Shown: positions 17,113 to 26,397 of the stretch, in pieces
Numbering within the stretch: position 1 is the stretch's first letter
How the letters are laid out: each line of letters begins with the position of its first letter
DNA from: Acidimicrobiia bacterium
GTDB taxonomy: Bacteria; Actinomycetota; Acidimicrobiia; Spongiisociales; ZC4RG35
Length of the DNA stretch: 41,641 nt
Direction: 5' to 3'
NCBI GenBank assembly: GCA_026002975.1
Contig: BPGJ01000008.1
Span: forward strand, 99,754 to 141,394
The notes under the pieces: model-generated
Told to the model about the DNA's origin: nothing
The model's database searches: none
Seen by the model: the letters and a program-made list of their open reading frames with translations, nothing else
Made by a program: the position numbers and the translations under genes

Positions 17113-18138
17113 ATGGAGGCGGCGGTTCTGGAGAGATATGGAGCGGCGCTGAACCTCGTCCGTCGGCCTACTCCCACTCCACCTCCCGGCTGGGTGCTGC
17201 TTGACGTCCGGGCTGCCGGTGTGTGCGGCAGCGATCTGTTCCTGCAGAAGGGTGGCTTCGATTCTGCGCTGCCCATCGTGCCTGGGCATGAAGCCTCCGG
17301 AATCGTGGTGGCGGTCGGGGAGGATGTCCAAGGGATCCAAGTAGGAACTCCCGCCGCTCTTTATTACATTGACCACTGTGGCATCTGCGATATGTGTCGC
17401 GGCGGATATGTAAATATGTGCCGTAGGGCCCGTCGCATGGGTGTTGATTTCGACGGGGCGTTCGCAGAGCAGGTCCTCGTACCAGGACGCTGTATCATTC
17501 CTGTGTCCTGCAACATGGATCCAGTTGCCGTCGCCGTCCTTACTGATGCTGTGGCAACGCCATATCACGCGCTCACGTCTATCGCTCAGGTCAAGCCTGG
17601 CGAGACCGTTCTTGTTCTTGGGGTCGGCGGTATCGGCTCGAATGCGGTACAGCTTGCGAAGCATCTAGGTTGCCGTGTTCTGGCTTCCACTCGATCCTCC
17701 CGAAAGCTCGAGCTTGCGGTGGAGCTCGGAGCAGATGTGGCCATTCCCGCTGACGCCCTGAGCAATGCCGTGGTAGGCCAGCACACGGACGGCAAGGGAC
17801 CAGATGTCGTGATCCAGACCGTCGGATCAGGTGCTGTCGACCGGTCGGCAATTGAGGTAGCCGGCGTGCGAACTCGTATCATTTTGGTTGGAGCGAGCAC
17901 GGAGTCCTTCAAGGCCCGCTCGACGGAGTTCATCTGGCGGGAGCTCACGGTGTCAGGGTCCCGCGGCTATACTCCAAAGGACATCCGCGCAGTCATTGAT
18001 CTTTACCAGAGCGGAGCTATCACCCTTAACCATTTGACCAGCGTCAGGCGACCGCTCAGAGAAATAAACGAGGCGATCGAGGACCTCCGACATGGCCGAG
18101 TTCTGAGGTCGGTCATCGAGGTGGGGAGTTCATGGTGA
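17113..18138 (+). CDS. zinc-dependent alcohol/polyol dehydrogenase (MDR family)
   Basis: 341 residues of the medium-chain dehydrogenase family. Catalytic zinc ligands are C38 (AGVCGSD) and H59-E60 (GHEASG). The structural zinc site is the four-cysteine lobe DHCGICDMCRGGYVNMC. The NAD(P) fold is VLVLGVGGIGSNAVQLAKHLG. It likely oxidises a hydroxyl of a sugar, sugar acid or polyol, for example a 2-keto-3-deoxy acid at C4, but the substrate is inferred from context only. It starts 3 bp after the Cys-motif gene and shares its operator. The intact frame and moderate GC match the rest of the cluster. A 137-bp gap without clear features separates it from the CoA-transferase gene. Confidence 0.9.
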   Translation: MEAAVLERYGAALNLVRRPTPTPPPGWVLLDVRAAGVCGSDLFLQKGGFDSALPIVPGHEASGIVVAVGEDVQGIQVGTPAALYYIDHCGICDMCRGGYVNMCRRARRMGVDFDGAFAEQVLVPGRCIIPVSCNMDPVAVAVLTDAVATPYHALTSIAQVKPGETVLVLGVGGIGSNAVQLAKHLGCRVLASTRSSRKLELAVELGADVAIPADALSNAVVGQHTDGKGPDVVIQTVGSGAVDRSAIEVAGVRTRIILVGASTESFKARSTEFIWRELTVSGSRGYTPKDIRAVIDLYQSGAITLNHLTSVRRPLREINEAIEDLRHGRVLRSVIEVGSSW

Positions 18139-18275
18139 ACAAGCCAATAGGAATTGCCTGCAGTCCATCTAACTGAGTGACAGCCATCTTTCCATACGCA
18201 GGAATGAGAAAGCAGACATCGAACTGTAGTGGTTGTTGAAGATATCTACCTTTGTTGTCCGGAGTGTACTCAGGA

Positions 18276-19475
18276 ATGCGACCACTTGAAGACCTTCGTA
18301 TCATCGCTCTAGAGCAATTTGGTGCTGGACCCTTCGGCTCAATGCACCTTGCTGACCTCGGTGCTGAGGTGATTAAAATCGAAGACCCGACGACCGGGGG
18401 TGATGTCGGCCGCTACATTCCTCCGTTCCAGGAAGGCGAGGACAGCCTCTTCTTCGAGACGTTCAATCGCAACAAACGAAGCCTTGTCCTTGATATCACC
18501 ACTGACGGGGGAAGACAGATCCTGGAAGACTTGGTTGGACTGTCCGACGCGATTTTCTCGAACCTGCGTGGCGATGTGCCTTCCAAGCTCCGAATCACGT
18601 ATGAGGATCTCAAACATGCGAATCCCAGGATCGTGTGCGTCTCCCTGTCAGGATACGGGATGACAGGTCCTCGTGCGCCCGATCCAGGGTACGACTACAT
18701 TATCCAAGGTCTATCGGGATGGATGAGTCTCACCGGAGAGGTCGATGGGCCGCCAGCAAAGTCTGGGTTGTCCCTGGTGGACTATTCGGGAGGTCTGGTT
18801 GCAGCTGTTGCTCTCCTCGCTGGAGTTCATGCAGCTCGACGAGATGGTGCGGGGATGGACTGCGACCTGAGTCTCTTCGACACGGCTATCAGCATGCTCA
18901 CCTACCAAGCCACTTGGTATTTGAAGGAGGGTCTGACTCCCGAGCGCCAAAACCGATCAGCGCATCCCTCCGTGGTGCCCTTCGGGCTCTTCCCAGCCGC
19001 CGATGGATGGCTCGTCATAGCTTGTCCAAAGGAGAAGTTTTTTCGGCGCCTACTCGAGGCATTGGGGATCGCTGAAGTCGGAGAGGATCCCCGGTTTCGA
19101 GACTTCGACGCGCGGCGTCGCAATGCCGAGGCGTTGACCGAGATTCTCGACACCTGTCTCGCGAAGAATAATGTGGCGCACTGGATACGGGCCCTCGCGG
19201 CAGCCGGCATACCAGTAGCCCCGATCAACGACGTTCCCGCTGCGCTCGCTGACCCTCAGGTAGAGGCTCGGGGGCTGATTGTGGAGACCTCGCATCCACG
19301 TTTCGAGAGCGTCCGTCAAATCGCGAGTCCGGTTCGAGTAGGGCTCGAGGACTTCGCCCACCGACGAGCACCCCGCCTGGGAGAGGATCAGAACTACGTT
19401 CTCAAAAGCATACTCGGCTACGACGCCGACCGGGTCATGGCCTTTGCCAAGGCCGGAGCGTTCGGGACACCATGA
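18276..19475 (+). CDS. class III (CaiB/BaiF, Frc-like) CoA-transferase
   Basis: 399 residues, intact. The N-terminal MRPLEDLRIIALEQFGAGPFGSM, LADLGAEVIKIED and FFETFNRNKRSL are standard for the family. The catalytic aspartate falls at D169 in SLVDYSGG, the same number as in formyl-CoA transferase. PINDVPAALADPQV and ARGL are in the C-terminal part. The enzyme moves CoA between carboxylic acids through an aspartyl-CoA anhydride. Its acid substrate is unknown; in this cluster a short hydroxy- or keto-acid from sugar breakdown is the natural guess. The stop overlaps the ATG of the isomerase-like gene (ATGA). Confidence 0.93.
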   Translation: MRPLEDLRIIALEQFGAGPFGSMHLADLGAEVIKIEDPTTGGDVGRYIPPFQEGEDSLFFETFNRNKRSLVLDITTDGGRQILEDLVGLSDAIFSNLRGDVPSKLRITYEDLKHANPRIVCVSLSGYGMTGPRAPDPGYDYIIQGLSGWMSLTGEVDGPPAKSGLSLVDYSGGLVAAVALLAGVHAARRDGAGMDCDLSLFDTAISMLTYQATWYLKEGLTPERQNRSAHPSVVPFGLFPAADGWLVIACPKEKFFRRLLEALGIAEVGEDPRFRDFDARRRNAEALTEILDTCLAKNNVAHWIRALAAAGIPVAPINDVPAALADPQVEARGLIVETSHPRFESVRQIASPVRVGLEDFAHRRAPRLGEDQNYVLKSILGYDADRVMAFAKAGAFGTP

Positions 19476-20894
19476 GCTCAAAAGCCACAGCGCCTTCGAT
19501 GTCGATGGGTCGGTTGGGGGTCCTCCTACCTTATTGGGATTTTTGGGAAGGGAGCGCTGGCGGCCCGAGTTTCCGCGATGAGCGTGAGGGCCTCCTCCAA
19601 CAGATTCTTGGGCGCCTCGCAGATCTCGGGTTCGACCCCGTCGGCGGCGGACTGATTGACTCATCTACCTCAGGCGCACGAGGAGGTCGAGCACTCGCGG
19701 AAGCCAACGTGGCGGCGATCCTGATCGTTCAATCCATGGCCGTTCCGCCCGTATATGCCTTGGCAGCCCTAGACGAGCTCCCGGAGCTCCCGGTTGTGAT
19801 CTGGGCTCTGCAGTCTGCACACTCCATCGAGCCCGGCTTCAACGCCGAAAGCATCACCAAACTAGGCTCGACCGTGGGGACCCCCATGCTTACGAATGTG
19901 CTTCACCGCCGGCGCCGCGCGTTCGATCTTGTGGTTGGATCGTTGGGTGCGACTACCTATCATCGGGTGTCGACTGCGCTGCGCGCTGCCCTCGTTGCCG
20001 GATCTCTCCGCGGTGCTCGGATTGCGAGGATGGGGAAACCGATTCCTGGGTACGAATGCTGCGATGCCTCTGACGAGGATCTGGCTGGTATAGGGCTGGA
20101 AGTAGTCAACATTGAACCCCGGGAGCTTCAAGAGCGCTACCTGACTATATCGGCAGATTCCTTGGTTGATGAGGTTTCGAGCCTCAAGGTTGAGGGAGCT
20201 CCTGGCACGCTAGAGATATCGCTTCGTCTCGCTCGTGCACTAGAGGCGATCGATGACGAAAGAGGCATCGCTGCTGGAGCGATCAACTGCCATGTTCCTG
20301 AGATCCGGTTCTCAGAAGACCCGGGTATTACACCCTGCTTAGCCCTCGGTCGCGAGACCACTCGAGGAGTTCCGTGGACATGCACCGGCGATGTGCTTAC
20401 CGCGGTGGCCATGCTCGTTGGGAAGCGTCTCACGGGAGCTTCTTTATATCACGAGATTGAAGCTATCGACTTCGACACCGGTGAGGTCGCCATTGCAAAC
20501 AGCGGTGAGCACGACTTAGCATGGTGTAAAGAAGGCTGCCAGCCGACGCTCCGACCAAACCCCTGGTTCAACGACGACCAGAAGACGGGGACCATCATTT
20601 GGTTTGAGCTTCCCCCCGGTCCGGCGACCCTGATTGGATTTACGAAGAGCCCCGACGACCCCGGAGGCCTGCGATTAGTGGCAGCCGAGGGGCGAGATAA
20701 CGCCCCGGCCTCTTCCCGAGAGTCCGACAGTCGGAGGACTGTTCCGATTCTCCGATCCTTCCATCGAGGAGGTGTGGTCCCGATGGATCGAAGCAGGCGT
20801 AAACCACCACAGCGCCTGCGCCATTGGGCACGTCAGCAAACAGGTCGCAGCTGTAGCAAAGCACCTCGGAATTGGATTCGTGCGCGTGTGCTGA
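19472..20894 (+). CDS. L-fucose/L-arabinose isomerase-family protein (one frameshift)
   Basis: About 473 residues. LGVLLPYWDFWEG opens the protein. The conserved C-terminal barrel carries GAINCHVPEIRFS, LALGRETTRGVPWTCTGDVL, the ligand region YHEIEAIDFDTGEVAIANSGEHDLAW and, after a shift near 20690, FRFSDPSIEEVWSRWIEAG and NHHSACAIGHVSKQ. This is the layout of the AraA/FucI superfamily, which interconverts aldoses and ketoses with Mn2+. It is shorter than E. coli FucI, so the sugar is uncertain. It is coupled to the CoA-transferase gene. The stop TGA at 20892-20894 is followed within about 50 bp by the broken end of an ISL3 element. Confidence 0.8.
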
Positions 20895-20950
20895 CCGGGT
20901 CTTTACCGACCTTGCGATTCTTAGTGGCGGTCGTTCACGAACCTGTAGCG

Positions 20951-21518
20951 TCACGGCGCTTCACCACCCCCAAGCCCTTCGCCGGTCTCACCGTCGATGA
21001 GCACCGTGACATACCGGTGGCCCCGACGGAGGCTGGTTTCGTCAACCAACAGGACACGGCAGCGGCGGCGCCGGCGGGCGGCCACCACCAGATCCGACCA
21101 CCCACCGACCAGGCCCATGATGTAGTGCCACGGCAGGTCGTAGCGGCGGGAGATCTCCCGGATCGACAGGTGGTTCATATCACGAATGATCTGGCGAGCG
21201 AGGCGGCGGGTGATGTGGGTGCGGCGTCCCAGAATCAGCTCGGGGTGGTCCTCGGAGGAACCGCTCACAGCTTTCGTCGCATAGGAAACGGGGATGCAGC
21301 CACACCAGCGCCGTCGGCCGACCCCGGGTAGGCAGGTCCTTGACCTCGATGCGGTGACGGTCGTGCACCTGGCAGGTGTTGAACCCACAGTGCCTGCACC
21401 GCACCACCCGCCGGGTATTAGCGACCTCCACCACCAGGCGCTCGATCAGGTCCACCAGCACTCGAATGACTCGGATCCTCCGCAAGTGCAGACGCACGGT
21501 CATAGCATCAGGCGACAC
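20951..21518 (-). pseudogene. ISL3-family transposase remnant
   Basis: On the minus strand from GTG 21518: the zinc-ribbon start VVRCRHCGFNTCQVHDRHRI and VKDLPTRGRP, a frameshift near 21280, an HTH region REISRRYDLPWHYIMG and the first catalytic Asp in LLVDETSLRRGHRYVTVLID. The sequence then ends about 50 bp from the isomerase stop, so roughly the C-terminal two thirds, with the second Asp and the Glu, are missing. It differs from the ISL3 element at 38.4-39.9 kb and is not a copy of it. Confidence 0.8.
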
Positions 21519-21572
21519 CAGGGCCCCTCCTCTGCTCGGCCACGTACACCACCGAGTATCGAGGGGCCCTGG
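21518..21572 (-). promoter_or_regulatory. hairpin sequestering the ISL3 transposase ribosome site
   Basis: CCAGGGCCCCTC (21518-21529) is the exact inverse of GAGGGGCCCTGG (21561-21572). Inside lies a second stem CTCGG/CCGAG with a 12-nt loop. On the minus strand the 3' arm overlaps the GAGGAGGGG ribosome-binding site just before the GTG start at 21518. In transcripts that read in from outside, this fold would block translation. It may also include the element's terminal inverted repeat. Confidence 0.5.
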
Positions 21573-21757
21573 CCATCAACCCGGCATTACCAGAATCCCC
21601 GGCCTCCCCAGCTCAACTCCCAGCCTCCAGAAACGAGCTGAGGCGGTCACAGAAGATATCTGCCGAAGGATCGAACTCGCCAACCCGAACGGCGGGGTTT
21701 ACGTGACCACCCGTTGTCGCTTGAACACCACAGTGGGAAGGTCGGCGGGCGAGACCT
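21573..21757. other. short interval between ISL3 remnant and rhaM
   Basis: 185 bp with no recognised gene. It presumably contains the outer end of the ISL3 element and older debris. No terminator with a T run was seen for the rhaM transcript. Confidence 0.3.
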
Positions 21758-22072
21758 TCAGTCGAGGTGCCAGACTTCCTCCGCCCAGTAGAGGTTTCCG
21801 TCTTCGTCGGTGAGGGAGACGATCACGTCCTCGAACCACTCGGACCATCGGGCATTGACGTCGGTGGCACCGATCTTGCGAAAGGCCGTCTCAATGTTCG
21901 GATGACACTCCACGTAGGCAATCACCTGAGTCCCGCGACGAAAGAGGGTGTAGTTGGCGAGGCCCGCCTTTTTGATCGCGTCGACGAGCTCTGGCCAGAT
22001 CTCGTCGTGTCGCTTCTTGTACTCCTCGATCTTGTCTGGATAGATCTCGAATGTGAAGCAGGCACGCTGCAT
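21758..22072 (-). CDS. rhaM: L-rhamnose mutarotase family protein
   Basis: 104 residues, complete, matching RhaM (DUF718) along its length: FTFEIYPDKIEEYKKRHDEIWPEL with His22 at the position of the E. coli RhaM acid residue, YTLFRRGTQVIAYVE, and a C-terminal WFEDVI...LYWAEEVWHLD. It interconverts alpha and beta anomers of L-rhamnose; relatives may act on other deoxy sugars such as L-fucose. It stands alone on the minus strand, with an operator copy at 22099-22110 just upstream. The IS3 element begins about 120 bp upstream and now separates it from the next cluster gene. Confidence 0.92.
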   Translation of the reverse strand: MQRACFTFEIYPDKIEEYKKRHDEIWPELVDAIKKAGLANYTLFRRGTQVIAYVECHPNIETAFRKIGATDVNARWSEWFEDVIVSLTDEDGNLYWAEEVWHLD

Positions 22073-22098
22073 TTCGGCTCCCTCGTCGACTCAATGCG

Positions 22099-22110
22099 GA
22101 AACGATACCA
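22099..22110. promoter_or_regulatory. LacI-type operator upstream of rhaM
   Basis: GGAAACGATACC, identical to the copy at 24345-24356, 27 bp upstream of the rhaM start. One half-site (GGAAACG) is intact and the other is weaker. No confident -35/-10 pair was assigned. Confidence 0.6.
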
Positions 22111-22194
22111 GGTTGTGCAGCCTTAGGCGGCTAGACATCCCGCCGACACGATAGCCGCCACAGAGGTCTCACCTCTGCCGACCTGGAATTGGCG

Positions 22195-23430
22195 TGACCC
22201 CCTGAGGTTGGTCCACTGGTGGTGAGAGTCTGGTGCCCACAATGGTGGGTGAAGGAGGTTCATCGCGATGGGAAGACCACGACGGCATACGCCGGAGCAG
22301 ATCATCCGGAAGCTGCGGGAAGCGGACCGGCTGCTGGCCGAGGGCGCTGATCTGGCGGCGGTGGCTCGGCATTTGGAGGTGTCGGAGGCGACGTGATCTG
22401 CGTTGGCGGAACCAGTACGGCGGCTTGATGGCCAACGACGCGAAGCGGTTGAAGGAGCTGGAACGGGAGAACCGGCGTCTGAAGAAGATCGTCGCGGAGA
22501 AGGAGCTCGAGATCGACGCCCTCGGGGAGATCGCGAGGGGGAAACTGGTGGGCCCGTCGCAGCGACGCCGAGCCGTCCACATGCTGCAGGATCGGCTGGG
22601 GCTGTGCGCTGGGGCGGGCGTGTCGGATCGTCGGGCAGCACCGCTCCACCCAGCGTCACACCCCAGCCGAGGCGGACCCGGGCCGGGAGCTGCGCTCCTG
22701 GGCTGCGGGGCTTCGCCATACAGCATCCCCCGCTGGGGGTATCGGCGGGCGCACACGGTGGCGGTCCGGGAGGGCTGGCGGGTGAACCGCAAGAAGATCC
22801 AGCGGCTGTGGCGCCAAGAAGGCCTCCGAGTGCCCGCAAGGAAGCGGAAGCGGCAACGCCTCGGCGACTCGACGCTGCCGGCGGACCGGCTGACGGCGAC
22901 CCATCCCGATCACGTGTGGGCCCTCGATTTCCAGTTCGACGTCACCGCCACGGGGAGGACCATCAAGATCCTCCACGTCGTCGACGAACAGACCCGGGAA
23001 TCGTTGGCCGACCTGGTGGCGTATTCGATCGACGCCGACGCCACCGTCGGAGTTCTGGACAAGATCGTCGCAGCACGCGGCACCCACCCCCAGTTCATCC
23101 GCTGCGACAACGGCCCCGAGCTCACCGCCGCAGCCCTCCGAGACTGGTGCCGGTTCACCGGCGCCGGCACCGCCTACATCGATCCCGGCGCCCCCTGGCA
23201 GAACCCCTGGGTCGAGTCCTACGCCTCCCGGATGCGCGACGAGCTCCTCGCCATCGAGCAGTTCGACACCCTCCTCGAAGCCCAAGTCCTCATCGCCGAC
23301 TGGAGAACCGAGTACAACGACTACCGACCCCACTCCGCCCTCGGGATGCTCACCCCCACCGAGTACGCTCGACAAAGGCGGAACAACCACCCGAAACCCT
23401 CATAACGGGTGGACCAACAACCGGGGTCCG
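22195..23430 (+). mobile_element. IS3-family insertion sequence
   Basis: The left end TGACCCCCTGAGGTTGGTCC (22195-22214) and the right end, read in reverse complement as GGACCCCGGTTGTTGGTCCA (from 23430), share GACCCC and TTGGTCCA as imperfect terminal inverted repeats of about 20 bp. The transposase gene lies between them. The exact right edge could reach 23434 (TCA). Target-site duplication could not be settled by eye. The element sits between rhaM and the SDR gene of the catabolic cluster. Confidence 0.8.
22268..23405 (+). CDS. IS3-family transposase (OrfAB, frameshifted)
   Basis: The OrfA start RRHTPEQIIRKLREADRLL gives the HTH; the leucine-zipper region RLKELERENRRLKKIVAEKE follows. The OrfB integrase core contains HVWALDFQFDV (first Asp), FIRCDNGPEL (second Asp) and NPWVESYASRMRDELL (Glu), with the typical end YNDYRPHSALGMLTPTEYA. 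Shifts near 22395 and 22610-22730 interrupt the frame. One break could be the programmed OrfA/OrfB shift of the family, while the second (within PAEADPGREL...) is more likely an error or damage. Confidence 0.85.
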
Positions 23431-23545
23431 CTCACCACGCCTGTGCCAGCTTCCTCCACTTCCACAATCACCACAGAGCCCACGGCTCACTCCGATGGGC
23501 GACCCCCATCAGCCTCATATAGGACAACGTCCCCAGAGAACACAG

Positions 23546-24291
23546 CTAGTCGATGAGGAAACCTCCGTTCACGTCGATCACTTCCCCGGTTATGTAGCCC
23601 GAGTGTTCCGAGGCCAGGAAAGCGACAGCGTGGGCGACATCCTCAGGGGGTGCCGAGTCGGCCGACCGGAATTCGGTCAACGAACTGGTCAAGGGAGCCA
23701 GCAATCATGTCGGTTTCAATGAGCGCCGGCGCGAGCGCGTTGGAAGTCACCCCTGCCGCGGCGTATTCGGAGGCGATGGTTTTGGCAAGAGCCATCACAG
23801 CCGCCTTGGAAGCAGCATATGCGCCAACTCGACTGACGCCGCCGGTCTTTCCCGCGCTGGATCCGATCGTGATCACCCGCCCGTAACCTTGACGTGCCAT
23901 GCCGGGAAGCGCCCGCTTGGCACATAGGAACGCCCCTGTCGTGTTGACAGCGAAGGTGCGCTCCCATGTCCCGCGATCGGTATCCTCAAGTGTAGCGAGA
24001 TACAGCACCCCGGCATTGTTGACCAGAATGGAGACGGTTCCCCATTCATGCTCGACTCGCGTAAACGCTTTGTCGACCTCCTCTTCGCTCGTAACGTCGC
24101 ATAGGGCAAACCGCCGCCTCGGGCTCGACTGGAGCACCTCGATGTCCGTGGGTTCAAATATATCCACATAGCACACGAGGGCTCCCCTGGCCGCGAGAAG
24201 GTCACCGATCGCTCGTCCGATACCCCCGAGCCGCACCCGTCACCATGGCCACCCTGCCTTCGAACTCCTGTGATGCCGCCGCCTTGGCCAT
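23546..24291 (-). CDS. SDR-family sugar dehydrogenase (two frameshifts)
   Basis: About 248 residues of the classical short-chain dehydrogenase family. The start reads [20 protein letters not shown] then [17 protein letters not shown] (an extra G in a run of five near 24230). NNAGVL, the catalytic Ser in [11 protein letters not shown] and YAASK are all present. The C-terminus, after a shift near 23650, is [20 protein letters not shown] ending VNGGFLID. Likely NAD(P)-dependent oxidation of a sugar to its lactone or of a sugar-acid hydroxyl, inferred from the cluster. Divergent from the Gfo/Idh gene across an operator-bearing promoter region. Confidence 0.9.
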
Positions 24292-24309
24292 CCTGTGCTC
24301 CCTTCAGTG

Positions 24310-24356
24310 TTGACAGGCTAGAGGCTGCTAGGCTATCGTAGTCTGGAAACGATACC
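24310..24356 (+). promoter_or_regulatory. promoter and LacI-type operator for the Gfo/Idh operon
   Basis: A consensus -35 TTGACA (24310-24315), 18 bp, TATCGT (24334-24339), then the operator GGAAACGATACC (24345-24356) across the expected start of transcription. The arrangement matches those at 15.9 and 32.5 kb. The site lies between the divergent SDR (minus) and Gfo/Idh (plus) genes and could control both. Confidence 0.7.
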
Positions 24357-24394
24357 GAACCTGCCGGCAGCCAAGTAGAGATGTGAGGAATGGT

Positions 24395-25481
24395 ATGTCA
24401 TTGGACAAAGTCAGGGTGGGCATCATCGGGGCTGGCTCGTGGGCAGTGGGCAATCACATCCCCGTCTTGCATCGGCGGGAAGACGTCGAGCTCGTGGTTG
24501 CTGTCCGCAAGGGAATGGAAGCGCTTCAGGTGATCAAGGAGCGGTTCGGCTTCCAGCACGTCACCGAGGACTATCGCGAGGCGCTGGAGCTCGACCTTGA
24601 TGCGGTGGTCGTCGCTAGCCCCCCTGCTCTCCATTATGAGCATACGAAGGCAGCACTCGAAGCGGGGGGTAAACGTGTTATGTGAAAAGCCGTTTACGAT
24701 CGATCCCGTTCATGCGTGGCAGCTCGATCAGCTCGTGAAGGAGCGAAACCTGCACTTGCTGCTGTCCTTCGGTTGGAATTATCGGCCCCTTGGAGTGCTT
24801 GCCAAGCAGATGATGGACGAGCACGGCGTTGGCAACGTACAGCACATGATGGTCTCGATGGCGTCGGGCACACGCGAGCTCCTCAAGGCGACCGGTGCCT
24901 ATGAAGGCTCAGCAACGGATTTCATGCCGGATTGGGATACCTGGACCGATCCCCGACTGTCTGGCGGTGGTTATGCGCCGGCACAGCTGAGTCACGCTAT
25001 GGGGCTAGCCCTCTGGCTCACGAACGATCGTGCTAAGGAGGTGTTTGCCTTCATGAACAACGAGGGAGCTCGGGTGGACCTCCACGATGCCATTGCAATC
25101 CGCTTCGATTCGGGCGCCACCGGGGCACTATCTGGAGCGAGCATCCCGGCGCAAGCGAACGCTATTGATGCGGATGACGAGCCGTGGCCGCGCCATCAGC
25201 TCCAGGTTCGGATATATGGAGACGAGGGTCAGCTCGTTGCTGACTTCGAGCGTGACTTCCTTTGGATCTTTCGGGAAGACGGAATGGACGAAAAGGTCGA
25301 GCTACCCGACCATGCCGGGCTCTACCTTTGCGACGGACCTCCTGAGACCCTTATTGAGCTGACTAAGGGCAACGACGTTCCGAACAACTCGCCCGCGGAT
25401 CTTGGCGCGCGCACGGTCGAGGTGGTAGCAGCTGCCTACGACAGCGTTGCGGCGGGTAGTCCCGTGCGAGCTCACGACTAG
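24395..25481 (+). CDS. Gfo/Idh/MocA-family oxidoreductase (one frameshift)
   Basis: About 361 residues. The NAD(P) Rossmann fold is VRVGIIGAGSWAVGNHIPVL. The signature lysine is in the NVLCEKPFTID segment, and VVVASPPALHYEHTKAALEAG precedes it; a run of six G at 24664-24669 causes the break. The C-terminal substrate domain includes DWDTWTDPRLSGGGYAPAQLSHAMGLA. Family members oxidise or dehydrogenate sugars, inositols or 3-keto sugars. GAGGA 5 bases upstream favours ATG 24395 over GTG 24383. Followed 10 bp later by a sugar isomerase-like gene with which it forms an operon. Confidence 0.9.
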
Positions 25482-25491
25482 GCGGCACTTC

Positions 25492-26344
25492 GTGCGCTCT
25501 GGGGTCGACAGCTACTCCTACCACCGCTACTTCGGCGAAATCCGACCAGGAGAGGCTCCGGCAGATCAGGTTTGGTCTACCTGGGACTTCCTTGATCGTG
25601 CATCGGCGCTCGGTGTGAGCGGGGTGGCGCTTGAGACGTGCTTCCTCGAACGGCCCGATGATGACAGGTTTTGGCGAGACCTGGCGTCTACGTGTCAAGA
25701 CCTAGGACTTGACGTTGTCGTGTCCTGGGGGACATCCTGCTGGGCTAAGCCTGGGCAGGGACATGGCCGCGTTCGCAAGCATGTTAAATGCAATCGACCG
25801 CACGGCGGAGTGCCGCTGGGATCTCATCCGGGTAGTTCTAGGCACCTACATTCACTGGGCGAGCGAACCGACCGAGCAAAGTCTGGCTCGCCTTGTTCCG
25901 CTGATGACACAGGCAGCGCAATATGCTGAGCTTGCCGGAGTCGAACTCGCCATCGAGACCCACTGCGACCTACCTAGCCGAACCATCCGCGAACTCATCG
26001 AGCAAGTCGGCTCCGACCATGTAGGTATCGTGCTTGACACTGCAAACGTAATCAGGATAGGGGAAGATCTTCTCGAAGCCGCACGCCTTGTCGCTCCCTA
26101 CACTCGAATGCTTCACGTAAAGGACTTGGACCTATCCCAGGCCGACATCGGTGATCCCGGAGGTTGGTGGCCGTGCGTTACCTTGGGCAAAGGAGATCTT
26201 CCATTAGCCGACTGCCTAACAAACCTGATGAGGAACGGGCGGGTCGACTTAGCGTGTATTGAGATCAGCGCGGTACATCCAACGGCTAACGAAGATGACA
26301 TGATCGCATCAAGCCTCGAATGGTTGAGCGCCTTCCTGCCCTGA
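25492..26344 (+). CDS. TIM-barrel sugar isomerase/epimerase (AP-endonuclease 2 fold, one frameshift)
   Basis: About 283 residues. GVDSYSYHRYFGEIRPGE near the start, LGVSGVALETCFLE, then after a shift in a G run near 25730 HPAGLSLGRD, YAELAGVELAIETHCDL, HVGIVLDTANVIR and MLHVKDLDL. The Glu, Asp and His in the ETH, LDTAN and HVKD motifs are the usual metal ligands of the xylose-isomerase-like/IolE/IolI fold. The function is probably isomerisation, epimerisation or dehydration of a (keto)sugar. GTG 25492 is preferred because it gives VRSGVDSYSYH as the family usually begins; TTG 25447 would overlap the preceding gene. Confidence 0.85.
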
Positions 26345-26374
26345 TTGGATACGTTTCCACATTCGTGGTACAGT
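26345..26374 (+). promoter_or_regulatory. promoter and LacI-type operator for the E1/lipoyl operon
   Basis: TTGGAT (26345-26350), 18 bp, TACAGT (26369-26374). The operator GGATACGTTTCC (26347-26358) overlaps the -35 box and spacer. A strong AAAGGAGGA follows and the first gene starts at TTG 26398. Confidence 0.65.
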
Positions 26375-26397
26375 TTTCCGACTAAAGGAGGAGCCTA

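Noticed and set aside
22268..22396. Short separate OrfA ending at TGA in the IS3 element as an independent gene
   Set aside because: The following frame continues the same transposase, so it is reported as one OrfAB with shifts.
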